A stretch of 16,491 bases of DNA from an uncultured Clostridia bacterium (GTDB lineage: Bacteria > Bacillota > Clostridia > TANB77 > CAG-508). The stretch lies in the NCBI GenBank assembly GCA_934177555.1, contig CAKPPL010000021.1:1-16491 (forward strand). Reading direction: 5' to 3'. Shown piece by piece: positions 14,206 through 16,491 of this stretch. Positions within the stretch are counted from its first letter, which is position 1; each line of letters starts with the position of its first letter. A model generated the notes under the pieces. It was not told the DNA's origin, searched no databases, and saw only the letters and a list, made by a program, of their open reading frames with translations. Position numbers and translations under genes: made by a program.

Positions 14206-15207
14206 ATGCAAAAAATAGGAAAACAAACAATAAAATTTGATATCCCACCTTGTATTACAGAAGTTGCTTCTATTGTTGGTCCAAAAGAAGCTGATGGACC
14301 TTTATCTAAATATTTTGACCAATGTTTAGATGATGAATTTTGGGGTGAAAAAACTTGGGAAAAATCAGAAAGTAAAATAATTAAAGAAACTGTAAATATG
14401 GTTATTTCAAAATCAGGAATTGCTTCAAGTGATATTGAATATTGCTTTGCTGGTGATTTATTAAATCAATGTATCTCTTCTAGTTTTGGTTTAAGAGAAT
14501 TAAATATTCCATTTTTAGGAATATTTGGAGCTTGTTCTACTTTTGTAGAAGGTCTTAGTTTAGGTGCCATCGTTACAGAAGCATGTGCAAAACATGTATT
14601 ATGTGCTGCATCTAGTCATTTCTGTAGTGCTGAAAAACAATTTAGATTTCCTTTAGAATTAGGAAATCAACGTCCACCAACTTCTCAATGGACTGTTACT
14701 GGTAGTGGTGCTGCTATTTTATCTAAATCAGGTTCAGGACCATTTATAACTCATATTACAAGTGGAAAAATCGTAGATATGGGTATTAAAGATGCTAATA
14801 ATATGGGTGCAGCTATGGCACCTGCTGCTTTAGATACTTTAATATGTCATTTTAATGACACTGGTCGCTCACCTAATTATTATGATGCAATTATTACAGG
14901 TGATCTTGGTCATATAGGTAAAGATATTTTAACAGATCTTGCTCAAGATAAAGGTTTTAATATTAAATCTAATTATAATGATTGTGGTGTTTTAATATTT
15001 GATAAAAATAGTCAAGATACACATTCTGGTGGAAGTGGATGTGGTTGTTGTGCAACAGTATTTTCTGGATATTTTTACAAACAATTAAAAGACAAAAAAA
15101 TAAAAAGACTATTATTAATTGCTACTGGTGCTTTGATGAATTCTACTTCATCTCAACAAGGCGAGTCAATTCCTGGTATTGCTCATGCTGTTAGTATTGA
15201 AATTTAA
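14206..15207 (+). CDS. spoVAD: stage V sporulation protein SpoVAD (dipicolinic acid-binding)
   Basis: SpoVAD is the peripheral, thiolase-fold component of the SpoVA complex that binds dipicolinic acid. The 333-aa protein is full length for the family (about 335-340). Visible features are the N-terminal IASIVGPKEADGPL-type segment (22-33), a thiolase-like nucleophile position GIFGACSTF (105-113, Cys110), HFCSAEKQFRFP (138-149), QRPPTSQWTVTGSGAA (155-170), GDLGHIG (222-228) and a Cys-rich SGGSGCGCC (284-292). AAAGGAAG precedes ATG 14206. No membrane segment is present. It sits between the two membrane subunits, the order of the three-gene clostridial operon. Confidence 0.97.
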   Translation: MQKIGKQTIKFDIPPCITEVASIVGPKEADGPLSKYFDQCLDDEFWGEKTWEKSESKIIKETVNMVISKSGIASSDIEYCFAGDLLNQCISSSFGLRELNIPFLGIFGACSTFVEGLSLGAIVTEACAKHVLCAASSHFCSAEKQFRFPLELGNQRPPTSQWTVTGSGAAILSKSGSGPFITHITSGKIVDMGIKDANNMGAAMAPAALDTLICHFNDTGRSPNYYDAIITGDLGHIGKDILTDLAQDKGFNIKSNYNDCGVLIFDKNSQDTHSGGSGCGCCATVFSGYFYKQLKDKKIKRLLLIATGALMNSTSSQQGESIPGIAHAVSIEI

Positions 15208-15224
15208 TTATTGGAGGTATTTTT

Positions 15225-15584
15225 ATGAATTTATTAAAATGTTTTGTTACTGGTGGATTAATTTGTGTTATTGGTCAAATTCTTATTGATAAAACAAAGC
15301 TTACTCCTGCAAGAATTTTAGTAATATTTGTAACTACTGGAGCTATTTTAGGTGGTCTTGGTATTTATAAATATTTAGTTGATTTTGCTGGCGCAGGAGC
15401 TACTGTACCTTTAACTGGATTTGGTTATAATCTTGCTAAAGGTGCAATAAAAGGCGTAAAAGAAACTGGAATCATTGGTGCATTTACTGGTGGTATTACT
15501 GCATCTGCTGGTGGAATTGCTGCTGCTGTATTTTTTGGATATATTGCATCTTTGATTTCAAAACCAAAAATGAAAAAAGAATAA
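15225..15584 (+). CDS. spoVAE: stage V sporulation protein SpoVAE
   Basis: SpoVAE is a small integral membrane subunit of the SpoVA channel in the spore inner membrane. The 119-aa protein is mostly hydrophobic, with FVTGGLICVIGQILID (7-22), the family signature DFAGAGATVPLTGFGYNLAK (53-72) and a Gly/Ala-rich C-terminal helix ending in KPKMKKE. TTGGAGG precedes ATG 15225, 17 bp after spoVAD. It is the last gene of the operon; the stop codon overlaps the terminator stem. Confidence 0.96.
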   Translation: MNLLKCFVTGGLICVIGQILIDKTKLTPARILVIFVTTGAILGGLGIYKYLVDFAGAGATVPLTGFGYNLAKGAIKGVKETGIIGAFTGGITASAGGIAAAVFFGYIASLISKPKMKKE

Positions 15585-15612
15585 AAGACTCACCTTTGAA
15601 GTGAGCCTTTTT
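15583..15612. terminator. bidirectional terminator between spoVAE and guaB
   Basis: AAAAGACTCAC (15583-15593) and GTGAGCCTTTT (15601-15611) form a stem with a 7-nt loop. On the plus strand there is one A-C mismatch and a U-run after the stem; on the minus strand the same position is a G-U pair, also followed by U-rich sequence. It serves both convergent genes. Confidence 0.8.
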
Positions 15613-15613
15613 A

Positions 15614-16491
15614 CTATTTATATTGTTTATCTATTTCTTTTAAAATTACATCATGTGCACTACCTTCTGCAATACTAACATTTGATACTAGTGTTAATCT
15701 TGCTTTTTCATGTAATTCTGATATTGTTATTGCACCACAGTTACACATTGTTGATTTTATTTTTGAAACTGTTATATCTAAATTGTCTTTTAATGGTCCT
15801 GCATATGGAATATATGAATCTACACCTTCTTCAAAAGAAAGTTTCTTTGCTCCTCCCATATCATATCTTTGCCAATTTCTTGCTCTATTTGAACCTTCTC
15901 CCCAATATTCTTTAACATAGTTATTATCTATTCTAACTACTCTTGTTGGACTTTCATCAAATCTAGCAAAATAACGTCCCATCATTACAAAATCAGCTCC
16001 TAGTGCTAATGCTATTGTTATATGATGATCATGTACAATTCCTCCATCAGAACATACTGGTATATATATTCCTGTTTCTTCATAATATCTATCACGTTCA
16101 GCTACAACATCTATTAAACTACTTGCTTGTCCTCTACCAATACCTTTTGTTTCTCTTGTTATACATATTGAGCCTCCACCTACTCCAACTTTAATGAAAT
16201 CTGCTCCTGCTTCTGCTAGATATCTGAAACCTTCTTTGTCAACTACATTTCCTGCTCCTATTTTTACACTATCTCCATATTTTTCTCTTACATATTGTAT
16301 TGTATTTTTTTGCCATACTGAATATCCATCAGATGAATCTATACATAATATATCTACTCCTGCTTCCACTAATGCTGGTATTCTTTCTTCATAATCTCTA
16401 GTATTTATTCCTGCGCCTACTATATATCTTTTATTTTCATCTAATAAAGAATTTGGATTATTTTTTCTTTCTTCATAATCTTTTCTAAATA
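15614..16491 (-). CDS. guaB: IMP dehydrogenase GuaB (C-terminal part, runs off the right edge)
   Basis: IMP dehydrogenase oxidises IMP to XMP with NAD+, the committed step to GMP. About 292 codons are present, covering the catalytic barrel after the expected CBS domains. Visible: YIVGAGINTRDYEERIPAL at the right, CIDSSDGYS, GAGNVVD, the catalytic-loop segment GVGGGSICITRETKGIGRGQ with the nucleophilic Cys, CSDGGI (phosphate binding), MMGRYFARFDESP, and the flap-like WGEGSNRARNWQRYDMGG. The loop reads GGGSICITRE rather than GPGSICTTR, as in a divergent IMP dehydrogenase group common in anaerobes. GMP reductase is less likely given the YWGEGS flap and length. The frame stays open to the window edge, so start and promoter are not visible. 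Confidence 0.93.
   Translation of the reverse strand, partial: FRKDYEERKNNPNSLLDENKRYIVGAGINTRDYEERIPALVEAGVDILCIDSSDGYSVWQKNTIQYVREKYGDSVKIGAGNVVDKEGFRYLAEAGADFIKVGVGGGSICITRETKGIGRGQASSLIDVVAERDRYYEETGIYIPVCSDGGIVHDHHITIALALGADFVMMGRYFARFDESPTRVVRIDNNYVKEYWGEGSNRARNWQRYDMGGAKKLSFEEGVDSYIPYAGPLKDNLDITVSKIKSTMCNCGAITISELHEKARLTLVSNVSIAEGSAHDVILKEIDKQYK

Noticed and set aside
13728..15584. Sequence similarity between SpoVAC and SpoVAE as a new duplication
   Set aside because: SpoVAC and SpoVAE are already known members of one family, so the shared FAGAG and GGLIC-IGQI segments are expected.
1136..15915. Many plus-strand frames rich in Leu, Phe and Ile opposite minus-strand genes
   Set aside because: They are complements of AT-rich coding sequence (Asn/Lys/Glu codons read backwards), lack consistent ribosome binding sites and show no recognisable domains.

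Overview
The window is strongly A+T-rich. It uses Bacillus/Clostridium-type ribosome binding sites (GGAGG close to ATG) and carries endospore genes (spoVAC-spoVAD-spoVAE). The type IV pilus cluster has no outer-membrane secretin gene. Together these point to a spore-forming, low-GC, single-membrane Firmicute, most likely an uncultured member of the Clostridia. Genus or species cannot be assigned from the sequence alone.

Left part, all minus strand (1-3345): the 5' part of ruvB runs off the left edge. It has its own sigma-A-type promoter with a 12-bp perfect palindrome in the spacer. Next is a single-gene unit for a 99-residue unrecognised protein with internal repeats, its own promoter and a strong terminator. 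Beyond it lie mtaB (a tRNA methylthiotransferase), broken by a one-base frameshift just before its first cluster cysteine, and a ROK-family sugar kinase.

Middle part, minus strand (3364-13579): one compact type IV pilus operon of eleven genes. It runs from a near-consensus promoter at 13552-13579 to a terminator at 3364-3396. In transcription order: a pilM-pilN fusion, pilO with an Asn/Thr-rich tail, a PilP-like membrane protein, three tandem paralogous pilins, pilD (prepilin peptidase), a minor-pilin-like gene, pilB (extension ATPase), pilT (retraction ATPase) and pilC (platform protein). PilM/N/O/P-like proteins would form the inner-membrane alignment complex. PilC is the platform on which PilB and PilT drive assembly and disassembly, and PilD processes the prepilins. 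A perfect 12-bp hairpin without a U-tract follows the last pilin gene and may set pilin mRNA levels against the machinery genes.

Right part (13580-16491): a 215-bp divergent intergenic region separates the pilus operon from the plus-strand spoVAC-spoVAD-spoVAE operon, which encodes dipicolinic-acid channel components of the spore inner membrane. This region holds five exact copies of the heptamer GTAATAT spaced exactly 11 bp apart, followed by a promoter resembling forespore sigma-F/sigma-G promoters. A terminator that can fold on both strands separates spoVAE from a convergent guaB (IMP dehydrogenase) that runs off the right edge.

No rRNA, tRNA, CRISPR array, insertion sequence or phage gene was recognised. 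The most unusual points are the phased heptamer array, the repeat-built 99-aa protein, the pilM-pilN fusion, the pilin triplication without Glu5, the missing second catalytic Asp in PilD and the mtaB frameshift.
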